Below, in pieces: positions 1 to 6,598 of a stretch of DNA of 11,294 nt (positions are counted from its first letter, which is position 1; each line of letters begins with the position of its first letter). A model generated the notes under the pieces. It did not search any database and was not told the DNA's origin. It saw only the letters and a list, made by a program, of their open reading frames with translations. Source of the DNA: Caldifarciminota bacterium (lineage in GTDB: Bacteria > Hydrothermota > Tepidihabitantia > Tepidihabitantales > Tepidihabitantaceae); contig JAFGRF010000283.1 of NCBI GenBank assembly GCA_016935295.1, positions 1-11,294 on the forward strand. Reading direction: 5' to 3'. Both the position numbers and the translations under genes were made by a program.

Positions 1-485
1 ACCGTCATCGACCGGAGCGGGTTGCCTTCGGCGCGAATGAGGTTGTTGGCGACCATCGGGTAGAAGACGACCGGCGAGAACCAGACGATGACGCGGTAGT
101 AGGCGCGCGCGAGCGGCAGGATGTCGGGCCGGGCGCCGAGCAGGCGCAGCACCGGGTCGGTCCAGAGGAGCAGCGGGACCATCATCACCAGGGCTGACGC
201 GAGCGCAGCGACAAAAGCCTGGGCCCCGGCGTGGTTCGCCTCCCGTTCATTCCCGGCGCCGAGGAGTCGGGCGATGAGCGAGTTCGCGCCGACCCCCACC
301 CCGAGGGAGAGGGCCATCATCACGAGCTGCACCGGCCAGACCAACGTGAGGGCGGCAATCGCCTCGTGTCCGAGCCGCCCGACAAAGGCGGTGTCCACGA
401 TGTTGTAGGTGGCGGTGACAACCATGCCGACCAGTGCGGGCATCGAGAAAGACCAGAGCAGCCGGCCGACCGGCTGTTCACCCAT
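1..485 (-). CDS. MATE-family multidrug/solute efflux transporter, N-terminal part (cut at left edge)
   Basis: Inner-membrane antiporter of the MATE family, which exports cationic drugs or metabolites using a Na+ or H+ gradient. The 161 visible codons cover roughly the first four membrane segments. Family marks are a first helix ending in YNIVDTAFVGRLG (residues 27-39, with the conserved Asp31), the loop IARLLGAGNEREA (71-83), and NNLIRAEGNP (147-156) in the fourth to fifth helix region. The C-terminal two thirds lie outside the window. The start is uncertain. ATG at 485 is the first ATG, but it leaves only seven residues before the first helix and has no clear Shine-Dalgarno sequence. The frame stays open to a TAG at 593-591, and a TTG at 581 would add 32 residues. 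It lies 154 bp downstream of the ACR3 gene on the same strand, so it may be the last gene of the island or an unrelated neighbour. Substrate unknown. Confidence 0.88.
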   Translation of the reverse strand, partial: MGEQPVGRLLWSFSMPALVGMVVTATYNIVDTAFVGRLGHEAIAALTLVWPVQLVMMALSLGVGVGANSLIARLLGAGNEREANHAGAQAFVAALASALVMMVPLLLWTDPVLRLLGARPDILPLARAYYRVIVWFSPVVFYPMVANNLIRAEGNPLRSMT

Positions 486-614
486 CCGAGCCGAGCGGGC
501 GAACTGTACGCTGCCGGACTGCGAAGGCGGCGCTGCCGCGTTCGCGATACGGGTGTCTGGATTCGTGCCGGGGCGATTCAAGCGGACATACTACTCTGTG
601 CGGGCGTGGAGTTC

Positions 615-635
615 AACCGGCGGGAGCGGCCGGCC
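615..635 (-). terminator. Weak terminator-like hairpin after the ACR3 gene
   Basis: Starting 4 nt after the ACR3 stop codon the transcript can form GGCCGGC / GCCGGUU: five G-C pairs plus two G-U pairs around a 7-nt loop. It is not followed by a U-run, so a classical Rho-independent terminator is not supported. It may be an mRNA 3'-end stabiliser or nothing. Confidence 0.2.
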
Positions 636-639
636 GAGG

Positions 640-1866
640 TCAGGCGGGCCGGTGCGCCGGGCGCTGTTCCCGCGTGCCAGCGGCGAACCAGCGCTGGGTC
701 TTGAGGCAGATGCGGACGAGGAGGAGCATCACCGGGACTTCGATGAGCACACCGACGACCGTTGCGAGGGCAGCGCCGGACGAGAGGCCGAAGAGCATCG
801 TCGCGGTGGCGATTGCGACCTCGAAGTGATTGGACGCGCCGATCATCGCCGACGGCGCGGCATCCTCGTAGGAAAGCTTGAGGACTCGGGCAAAGACGTA
901 GCCAAGCCAGAAGATCAGGTTCGTCTGGATGAAGAGCGGGATGGCAATCCAGAGAATCGTCAGCGGGTTTGAGACGATGACTTCGCCCTTGAACGAGAAG
1001 AGCAGGACAAGGGTGATAAGCAGGGCGACAATAGTCACGGGCGTGAGTACGTGCAGGAACTTCTCCTCGAACCATGCTTGGCCTTTGGCACGGATGATGA
1101 GCTTGCGGCTCGCGTAGCCGGCGGCAAGGGGCAGGGCGACGTAGATGGCAATTGAGAGAACCAGCGCCTGCCAAGGCACCGGCAGCCGGCCGACCCCGAG
1201 CAGGAAACCGCCGAGCGGGCCGTAGAGGAGGAGCATCGTCAGCGAGTTGATGGCGACCATCACGAGCGTGTGGCCGTCGTTGCCTCTGGCGAGGTAGCCC
1301 CAGACCAGGACCATTGCGGTACAAGGCGCGATGCCGAGCAGGATGCAGCCGGCGAGGTAGGAGCGCCAGAGCGGGACCTCGAGGAGCTTCGCTCCATCAA
1401 CCAGCACGACCCGGCCGACTCCGTAGGTCGCGCCCGGTTCCAGGTTGATGCCGAACGGCAGCTTGACGAGGTCAATCGCGTTCGGGCCGATGAGGCCGCG
1501 GAAGAGCACGCCAAGGAAGAGGACGGCGATGGCGTACATGGTGAACGGCTTCACGGCCCAGTTGACGAACACGGTCAGCCCGACCGGCTTCGCGTTTCTG
1601 CCCGCCTTGAGCACTTCGGCGAAGTCAATCTTCACCATGATGGGGTACATCATGAAGAAGAGACAGACGGCAATCGGGATAGAGATGACCGGGGCGCCGC
1701 CGGTGTAGATGGCAATGCCGTCTAGCGTCTTCGCGAGCCCGGGTGCAAGCTTGCCGAGCAGGATGCCCACGCCGATACAGGCAAGCACCCAGACGGTCAA
1801 GTATTTCTCGAAGACGTTGAGGCTCTTGGGCTTCTTCTCGATGCAGGCGGAGGTTACTGGCGACAT
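640..1866 (-). CDS. acr3: ACR3-family arsenite efflux permease
   Basis: Inner-membrane carrier that extrudes arsenite (in some members also antimonite) from the cytoplasm, the last step of arsenic detoxification after ArsC. The 408 residues match the usual ACR3 length and form about ten hydrophobic segments. Diagnostic motifs are GIAPCTAMVLVWGYLARG (178-195) with the family's essential Cys (Cys182), and IGASNHFEVAIATATM (342-357) with its conserved Glu349 in the ninth to tenth helix region. NWAVKPFTMY (102-111) is also typical. I chose the ATG at 1866 because GAGAGG (1881-1876) sits 9 nt upstream. A GTG at 1896 would add ten residues, but it falls inside the intercistronic hairpin. The gene follows the cysteine-rich lipoprotein gene at a 49-bp distance. 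It is unrelated to the ArsB family despite the shared function. Very sure of family; substrate inferred from family and from arsC nearby. Confidence 0.96.
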   Translation of the reverse strand: MSPVTSACIEKKPKSLNVFEKYLTVWVLACIGVGILLGKLAPGLAKTLDGIAIYTGGAPVISIPIAVCLFFMMYPIMVKIDFAEVLKAGRNAKPVGLTVFVNWAVKPFTMYAIAVLFLGVLFRGLIGPNAIDLVKLPFGINLEPGATYGVGRVVLVDGAKLLEVPLWRSYLAGCILLGIAPCTAMVLVWGYLARGNDGHTLVMVAINSLTMLLLYGPLGGFLLGVGRLPVPWQALVLSIAIYVALPLAAGYASRKLIIRAKGQAWFEEKFLHVLTPVTIVALLITLVLLFSFKGEVIVSNPLTILWIAIPLFIQTNLIFWLGYVFARVLKLSYEDAAPSAMIGASNHFEVAIATATMLFGLSSGAALATVVGVLIEVPVMLLLVRICLKTQRWFAAGTREQRPAHRPA

Positions 1867-1875
1867 CTCGGTTAT

Positions 1876-1881
1876 CCTCTC
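1876..1881 (-). promoter_or_regulatory. Ribosome-binding site of ACR3
   Basis: GAGAGG, 9 nt before ATG 1866, decides that start over the upstream GTG at 1896. It lies 4 nt after the end of the intercistronic hairpin, so folding of the hairpin or of its surroundings could influence ribosome access. Confidence 0.6.
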
Positions 1882-1885
1882 ACCG

Positions 1886-1904
1886 GCTGACGACACGCGT
1901 CAGC
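1886..1904 (-). promoter_or_regulatory. Intercistronic hairpin, copy A (before ACR3)
   Basis: On the transcript, GCUGAC-GCGUGUC-GUCAGC: a perfect 6-bp stem with a 7-nt loop. It begins exactly 11 nt after the stop of the lipoprotein gene and ends 4 nt before the ACR3 ribosome-binding site. The same loop, stem length and stop-to-stem distance occur in copy B (10172-10190), where two base pairs differ in a compensatory way. There is no U-run, so it is not a terminator. Function unknown; an RNA processing site, translation control element or protein-binding hairpin are the plausible roles. Confidence 0.6.
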
Positions 1905-1915
1905 GGCTACAGCCC

Positions 1916-2137
1916 TCAGGTAACGCATTGCGCCGGCGAGGCTTTGTCTGCTGCCGAGTCGGCGGTATCCGCCGGGCCGGCGCAGTCGGTATCTGCCGAC
2001 TCGGAACAGCAGTTGGCCATGGTGGCCGAGTCACAGCAGGCCGAAGTGGTCTCCGGCCTGGCGGCGGCAGGCTTCTGTCCGCCACACGCGAGCAGCACCA
2101 GGGTCAGGGCGAGCAGAACGAACAGCGACTGTCTCAT
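1916..2137 (-). CDS. Small cysteine-rich lipoprotein, unrecognised family
   Basis: I do not recognise this 73-residue protein. It has a clear lipoprotein signal: a short basic start, a hydrophobic run (4-17) and the lipobox LLAC with Cys18 as the lipidation site. The mature part is about 55 residues, rich in Ala, Ser, Asp and Thr, with six further cysteines at 34, 35, 43, 44, 52 and 71. Their spacing is regular (CC-X7-CC-X7-C). This suggests binding of a soft metal or metalloid such as As(III), or a thiol-redox role, at the membrane surface; that is inference. It starts 10 nt after the stop of the interrupted disulfide-protein copy, with GGGG 5 nt before the ATG, and precedes ACR3. Its last residues (Cys-Val-Thr) resemble the Cys-Leu-Thr end of the thioredoxin lipoprotein at 10202. 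The intact frame, signal peptide and operon position argue that it is a real gene. Confidence 0.72.
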   Translation of the reverse strand: MRQSLFVLLALTLVLLACGGQKPAAARPETTSACCDSATMANCCSESADTDCAGPADTADSAADKASPAQCVT

Positions 2138-2147
2138 GCGTGCCCCA

Positions 2148-2387
2148 TTACTTCTCGCCGCCGAGCAGTTTCTTCAGTTCGTCTTTGGACGGAACCTTGC
2201 CCTGCAGGACGACCTTGCCGTCAACCACGAGCCCGGGCGTCATGAAGATGTCAAGCGACGCAAAGAGCTAGAGGTCTCTGACGTATTCTATGTCGGCCAT
2301 GATGTTCATCTCGGCCAGGACATACATCACTCGCCTCTCGATTTCGTTGCACCGGGCGCAGCCAGTTCCGAGAAGTCTGGCGTTCAC
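2148..2387 (-). pseudogene. Second copy of small thioredoxin-like disulfide protein, interrupted by an amber codon
   Basis: Paralogue of the intact gene at 8344-8580: by hand alignment 56 of 78 residues are identical and there is no gap. It keeps the CARC redox site (residues 10-13), the IFMTPG cis-Pro segment (47-52) and the tail QGKVPSKDELKKLLGG. Codon 40, AAG (Lys) in the intact copy, is TAG here (2270-2268), so translation should stop after 39 residues, before the cis-Pro half. No frameshift is present, and the frame runs on to a TAA at 2150-2148. The GTG start (2387) overlaps the stop of the RND pump gene as GTGA. Gly46 of the paralogue is Asp here. It may be a recent pseudogene, a base error in the assembly, or a readthrough product; one ordinary TAG stop elsewhere in the window (10802) speaks against general TAG recoding. 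Confidence 0.85.
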
Positions 2388-5300
2388 GATTGCTCCTCTG
2401 GCGCAGCATGTTCTCCCTTTTGAGGTTCAACAGCAGTAACTCCCGGTCTCTTTCGGTCCATGACCAGTGAGTAGGCCGCGGGTAGGAAGAACAGGGTTAC
2501 GGCGAGCGAGTAGAGCAGTCCGCCGATGACGGCGATGGCCATCGGCTTGAGTATATCGCCGCCTTCGCCGAGGTTCAGCGCGAGCGGCACAAGGCCGATG
2601 ACCGTTGTCAACTGGGTCATCAAGATTGCCCGCAGCCTGACCGGTGCGGCCATGAGCATGGCATCCAGGGGTTTTGCGCCCTCGCGGCGATGTTCTTCAG
2701 CCAGTGTCAACAGAAGCACTCCCTGTGAGGTGATGCTGCCCATCATCACTACCAGCCCGATCAGCACGGTCGTGCCGACAGCCGCGCCAGACAGGTAAAG
2801 CGCGGCAAAGGCGCCGGTCAGGGAGAGGGGAATACCAAGCAGGGCAAGCACCGGGAGTCGCAGTGATTTGAACTGGATGGCTAGTATCGTGAAGGCGAAG
2901 AGCAGGGCGAAAATGACAAGCATGCCCATACTGCTCTGGTTCTCGGCCATCATCTGCGCCTGTCCGCCCATCGAGTAATCGATGCCGGATGGCCGGGTCA
3001 GGTTACGGACCGTGCGTTCGGCCCGGGCCGCAGCCTCGCCGACGCTGATCTGGTCGGCGTCGGCACGAACGATGACCTGCTTGACCTGTTCCTCGCGGCT
3101 GATTTCAACCGGGCCGACCGCCCGGCGCACTTCCGCGATGTCGCGAAGGTGGATGGACGAGCCGTGAGTAGTGGTGACAGTCAAGTTCTCGATGTCGGCC
3201 TTGCTCGTTATCCGTTCCCCGGGGACGAGGACGCGGACGTTATAGTACTGGTCGTTATCACGGTATTGGGTGGCGACCGTGCCGGCCACCAGCGCGCGCA
3301 GGGAAGTCGCGACCTGGCTCACCGACACGCCGAGTGCCGAAGCCCGGGTGCGGTCAACGCGGATCCGGAACTCCGGTTTGGCTATTTCGAGCGAGATGCT
3401 GACATTTGTCAGACCGTCGGTCCGGCGCAGGGCGGCAGCAAGTTCCTGGGCATAGCCGTGGATGTCGGCAAGGACAGCGCCCCGGACCTTCACTTCGACC
3501 GCCTGCTCGCCGACCTGCCGTATGCCCCTTGTCTTCGGCTGCATTACCATGAGCCGGCCGCCCGGGGTTGGAATCTTGGCGATTGTCGGACGTAACCGGC
3601 TGATGAATTGCGTGGTCGAGACCCGGCGCCGGCCCTTGGGAACAAGCTGGATGTCAATCTGGCCTTCCTGGGCTATCTCGTAGACCGCCAGCCCACCGGC
3701 GCTGCCGCCGACAAGAGTAAACATGCTGGCGATTTCGGGAATACCGGTGACGGCCTTTTCTGTGGCGTGCAGGATGCTGTCCACACGCTCGACCGAGGTG
3801 CCACTGGGCATTTTCAGTTTGACCATTACCCTGCCGTCGTCAACCAACGGCAGGAATTCCGACCCGGCGCGTCCGGCCAGAAACAGTCCGAGCGCGAGCA
3901 GGACAAGGAACAGCGCGACAATCGGCCAGCGCCGGCGCAGGCCGACGCCGAGGGTCCGGGCATAGCCCTCCGTGAGAAGCCGGATGAGAGCGTCGAAGCC
4001 GCGCGTCAGGCGCGGGGGCTTTCCGGGCCGTTCTCCGCGCATCAGGCGGTCACTCAGGAGTGGCGTTACGGTAAGCGCAACCAGCAACGAGATGACGACA
4101 ACGGCCGCGATGACGAGCACGAGTTCCTTGAACAGCAACGCTGTCAGGCCGGGGATGAACAGGAACGGCAGGAAGATGGCGAGAAACGTGACGGTTGCCG
4201 TGAGGACTGCGGTGCCGACTTCGTTCGCGCCCTGCAGCGCGAATGCCTTGACGCCGTCGGCCTTGCGTCGGGTTATATTCTCGAGGATGACGATAGAATT
4301 GTCCAGTATCATCCCCAGTGATACGACGAGTCCGCCGAGGGAAAACAAGTTCAGCGAGAAGCCGGCCAGGCGCATGACCAGAAAGCAGGCGAGCAGCGTC
4401 AGGGGCAGGGCAACTGCCATCACGACCACCTGACGCCAGCGGCCGAGAAACAGGTAGACGACGACCAGGACGAGCACGGCGGCCAGCAGGGCTGATGACT
4501 GGACGCTATTGACCGCGGCGGTGACGTAGTCGCCCTGGTTTTCAAGCACGGCCACCGAAACGTCCGGCGGCATGTCGCCGGACAGGGCATCCAGTCGGCG
4601 CTCCACGTCCCGGGCCACCCGGACCGTGTTGGCGCGGGCCTGCTTGAGTACCCTGAGCTTCACGCAGGGACGGCCGTCAAGCCGGGTGATGATCCGCGTA
4701 TCTTCGTGCGAGTCTTCAACCAGCGCGATGTCGGCGAGGCGAAGCTCCTGCCCCGCGGCCGTGCGGGTCACGATGACATTTCGGATTTCGTCAAGGTTTT
4801 CAAACTCGCCGACCGTCCGGGCGATGAACTCACGGTCCCCGACCACGACGCGTCCGGCAAAGAGTTTCTGGTTCGATTCGAACAGGACCCGGGCGACGCG
4901 GGACGCGTCCAAGTCGTATGCCTGGAGACGCAGCGGGTCGAGCAGTACCCGGATCTCGCGCTTCAACCCGCCGAGAATTTCGACTCCAGCCGTGCCTTCA
5001 ACCGCGGTCAGTCTGTCGGCGAGCCAGTTGTCGGCCCAGTCGCGCAGCCAGACAAGACTGCGTTCGTCCGAGGCGACCGCCACCTCGAGCACGGGAAGCT
5101 GGGACGGGTCGGCCTTGAAGATGTAGGGCGGGTCAATGTCTGTCGGCAGGTTGCGTGTGGCGCGGTTCATCGCGGCCAGTACGTCCTGGTACGCCGCGTC
5201 GACCTTGGTACCGTAGCCGAAATTCACCAGCAGCGTGTACATCCCCTCGATGCTCGATGATTCGAGGTAGTCGAGATTGTCCACCGTCGCCATCGCGCGC

Positions 5301-5503
5301 TCGATCGGCTCGGCGATGTTGGTTTCGATTTCCTCGGGCGTGGCGCCGCGCCACCAGACTTGGACCCTGACCATCGGGTAGGTCAGGTCCGGCAGGTAGT
5401 TGATTGCGAGGGTCTGCAGGCTGAAGAACCCTACGGCGGCGACCGCGACCGCCAGCACGCCGATGGCCACCGGGTTACGGACGGATGTCTCGGTCAGTTT
5501 CAC
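2384..5503 (-). CDS. RND-family efflux pump, inner-membrane subunit (HAE1/AcrB-like)
   Basis: Proton-driven pump of a tripartite efflux complex, taking substrates from periplasm or inner membrane and passing them to the outer-membrane channel. At 1039 residues it has the full RND length and layout. TM1 is at about 13-35, then the first large periplasmic loop (about 40-335), TM2-TM6 (about 337-485), TM7 near 528-545, the second loop (about 548-855) and TM8-TM12 (about 860-1015). TM4 contains GMILDNSIVILENI (397-410) with the proton-relay Asp401. In TM10, where pumps of the AcrB type carry Lys-Asn, the sequence is MGSITSQGVLLL (921-932), so the relay partner differs. The type is drug/HAE1-like rather than CusA-like, but the substrate cannot be read from sequence. 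The GTG start at 5503 overlaps the adaptor stop as GTGA, showing translational coupling, and its own TGA overlaps the next GTG. Given the flanking arsenic genes, metalloid-conjugate export is possible but unproven. Confidence 0.95.
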   Translation of the reverse strand: MKLTETSVRNPVAIGVLAVAVAAVGFFSLQTLAINYLPDLTYPMVRVQVWWRGATPEEIETNIAEPIERAMATVDNLDYLESSSIEGMYTLLVNFGYGTKVDAAYQDVLAAMNRATRNLPTDIDPPYIFKADPSQLPVLEVAVASDERSLVWLRDWADNWLADRLTAVEGTAGVEILGGLKREIRVLLDPLRLQAYDLDASRVARVLFESNQKLFAGRVVVGDREFIARTVGEFENLDEIRNVIVTRTAAGQELRLADIALVEDSHEDTRIITRLDGRPCVKLRVLKQARANTVRVARDVERRLDALSGDMPPDVSVAVLENQGDYVTAAVNSVQSSALLAAVLVLVVVYLFLGRWRQVVVMAVALPLTLLACFLVMRLAGFSLNLFSLGGLVVSLGMILDNSIVILENITRRKADGVKAFALQGANEVGTAVLTATVTFLAIFLPFLFIPGLTALLFKELVLVIAAVVVISLLVALTVTPLLSDRLMRGERPGKPPRLTRGFDALIRLLTEGYARTLGVGLRRRWPIVALFLVLLALGLFLAGRAGSEFLPLVDDGRVMVKLKMPSGTSVERVDSILHATEKAVTGIPEIASMFTLVGGSAGGLAVYEIAQEGQIDIQLVPKGRRRVSTTQFISRLRPTIAKIPTPGGRLMVMQPKTRGIRQVGEQAVEVKVRGAVLADIHGYAQELAAALRRTDGLTNVSISLEIAKPEFRIRVDRTRASALGVSVSQVATSLRALVAGTVATQYRDNDQYYNVRVLVPGERITSKADIENLTVTTTHGSSIHLRDIAEVRRAVGPVEISREEQVKQVIVRADADQISVGEAAARAERTVRNLTRPSGIDYSMGGQAQMMAENQSSMGMLVIFALLFAFTILAIQFKSLRLPVLALLGIPLSLTGAFAALYLSGAAVGTTVLIGLVVMMGSITSQGVLLLTLAEEHRREGAKPLDAMLMAAPVRLRAILMTQLTTVIGLVPLALNLGEGGDILKPMAIAVIGGLLYSLAVTLFFLPAAYSLVMDRKRPGVTAVEPQKGEHAAPEEQS

Positions 5504-6525
5504 GGCTTGGCCGTCGGCGGCAGGTTTTTCCTGTCTTCCATGACCGTGACCCGCTGGCCGTCTTTCAGTGCTTCCTGGCCGTCGACGACGACCTTCTCGC
5601 CATCGGCGAGTCCGGACAGGATTTCGACCCCGTTTGCGGATTCGATTCCGACCTCGACGCTGCGCCGGTTGACCGTGCTGTCGGCGTGCACGAAGATGAA
5701 GGCCGAGCCGTCCGGTGCCGTGAGCAGCGCTTTTTCCGGTATGGTGATTGCGTCAACGGACCGATTCAGCGGTAGAGTTACGCGTGCGAACATGCCGGCT
5801 TGAATCCCGGGTGGCGGAGACGGGAGCGCGATTTCTACTGTGGCGGTCCGGGTCTGTTCCGCTACCAGGGGGTGGATGCGCTGAATGGTACCTTCCAGCG
5901 GGCGCCCGGGCATTGCGTCGAGCCTGACCTGGACCGCAGTGCCGACGAGGCAGGTAAACAGGTGCAGTTCCGACACCGGTACCTCGACGTGGAACCGGTC
6001 CGCGCTGTGGATTTCGTACAATCCCTGTCGTACCGTTACCACGTCACCGGGGTCAGCCAGGCGTCGCGCGACAACGCCCTCGACCGTGCTCACAACCGGT
6101 GCTTCCCGGTACGCGCCGAGCGCGAAGTCGAGCTGTTGCCGCGCCGTGAGCGTTTCCCCACCGTCCCGGCGTCGTTCTTCGAGTGCAAGCCGGGCGGCGT
6201 TGATGATGTCGTTGTGCACGAGCGGGCTGATAGTGGCCAGGACCTGCCCGGAGTTGACCCGTTCGCCTTCGCGGGCCAGCATGTTCGTGATCCTGCCTTC
6301 AACCGGAGCCGGCACGGCGGTCGAAACTTCTGGGCGGATGCTGCCGGGCAATTCTATCGTGGCTTCCAGCGTCTGTCGGGCTGCAGTCGTCACGCGGACT
6401 CTGGCCGCCGGTTGGCCCGAGCCGGCGGTCTCTTGGCGGCTGCGGCAGGAAACCGGTAGTAACGCCGCAGCCGTGGCCGTCAGCAAGAGCATCTTCAGAC
6501 GGCAGGAACGAGTAGTGGTCGTCAT
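5500..6525 (-). CDS. RND efflux periplasmic adaptor (membrane fusion protein), probable lipoprotein
   Basis: Links the RND pump to the outer-membrane channel across the periplasm. The 341 residues begin with a signal peptide (about 11-26) and a candidate lipidation Cys27 (PVSC; the Pro at -3 is not ideal). The biotinyl-lipoyl domain halves flank a short alpha-hairpin: VPAPVEGRITNMLAREGERV (71-90) with VNSGQVLATI, then the hairpin near 103-140, then STVEGVVARRLADPGDVV (146-163). The beta-barrel follows, with GTIQRIHPLV (212-221) and GIQAGMFARVTLPL (240-253), and then the membrane-proximal domain with IPEKAL (262-267) and GLADGEKVVVDG (305-316). Start ATG 6525 has AAGGA 8 nt upstream. It lies 73 bp after the outer-membrane factor gene and overlaps the pump gene by 4 bp. 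The short hairpin is typical of RND adaptors of non-AcrA type. Confidence 0.93.
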   Translation of the reverse strand: MTTTTRSCRLKMLLLTATAAALLPVSCRSRQETAGSGQPAARVRVTTAARQTLEATIELPGSIRPEVSTAVPAPVEGRITNMLAREGERVNSGQVLATISPLVHNDIINAARLALEERRRDGGETLTARQQLDFALGAYREAPVVSTVEGVVARRLADPGDVVTVRQGLYEIHSADRFHVEVPVSELHLFTCLVGTAVQVRLDAMPGRPLEGTIQRIHPLVAEQTRTATVEIALPSPPPGIQAGMFARVTLPLNRSVDAITIPEKALLTAPDGSAFIFVHADSTVNRRSVEVGIESANGVEILSGLADGEKVVVDGQEALKDGQRVTVMEDRKNLPPTAKP

Positions 6526-6598
6526 GGTTCGATTCCTTGTTTTTGAACACAGAAACGCGTTGCATCTACCTGGCTGGCAACTGGATGTTTCACGGGTA

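Noticed and set aside
578..1324. 248-codon minus-strand frame inside the ACR3 gene
   Set aside because: It is a different frame of the same strand; the ACR3 frame carries all family motifs, while this one has Arg/Pro-rich nonsense.
1886..1904. Rho-independent terminators at the two intercistronic hairpins
   Set aside because: Neither is followed by a U-run, and both lie within what look like continuous operons just before ribosome sites.
2268..2270. General TAG recoding (pyrrolysine or altered code)
   Set aside because: TAG ends the CcdA-type gene at a natural family C-terminus (10802), and no other in-frame TAG was seen in the clear genes.
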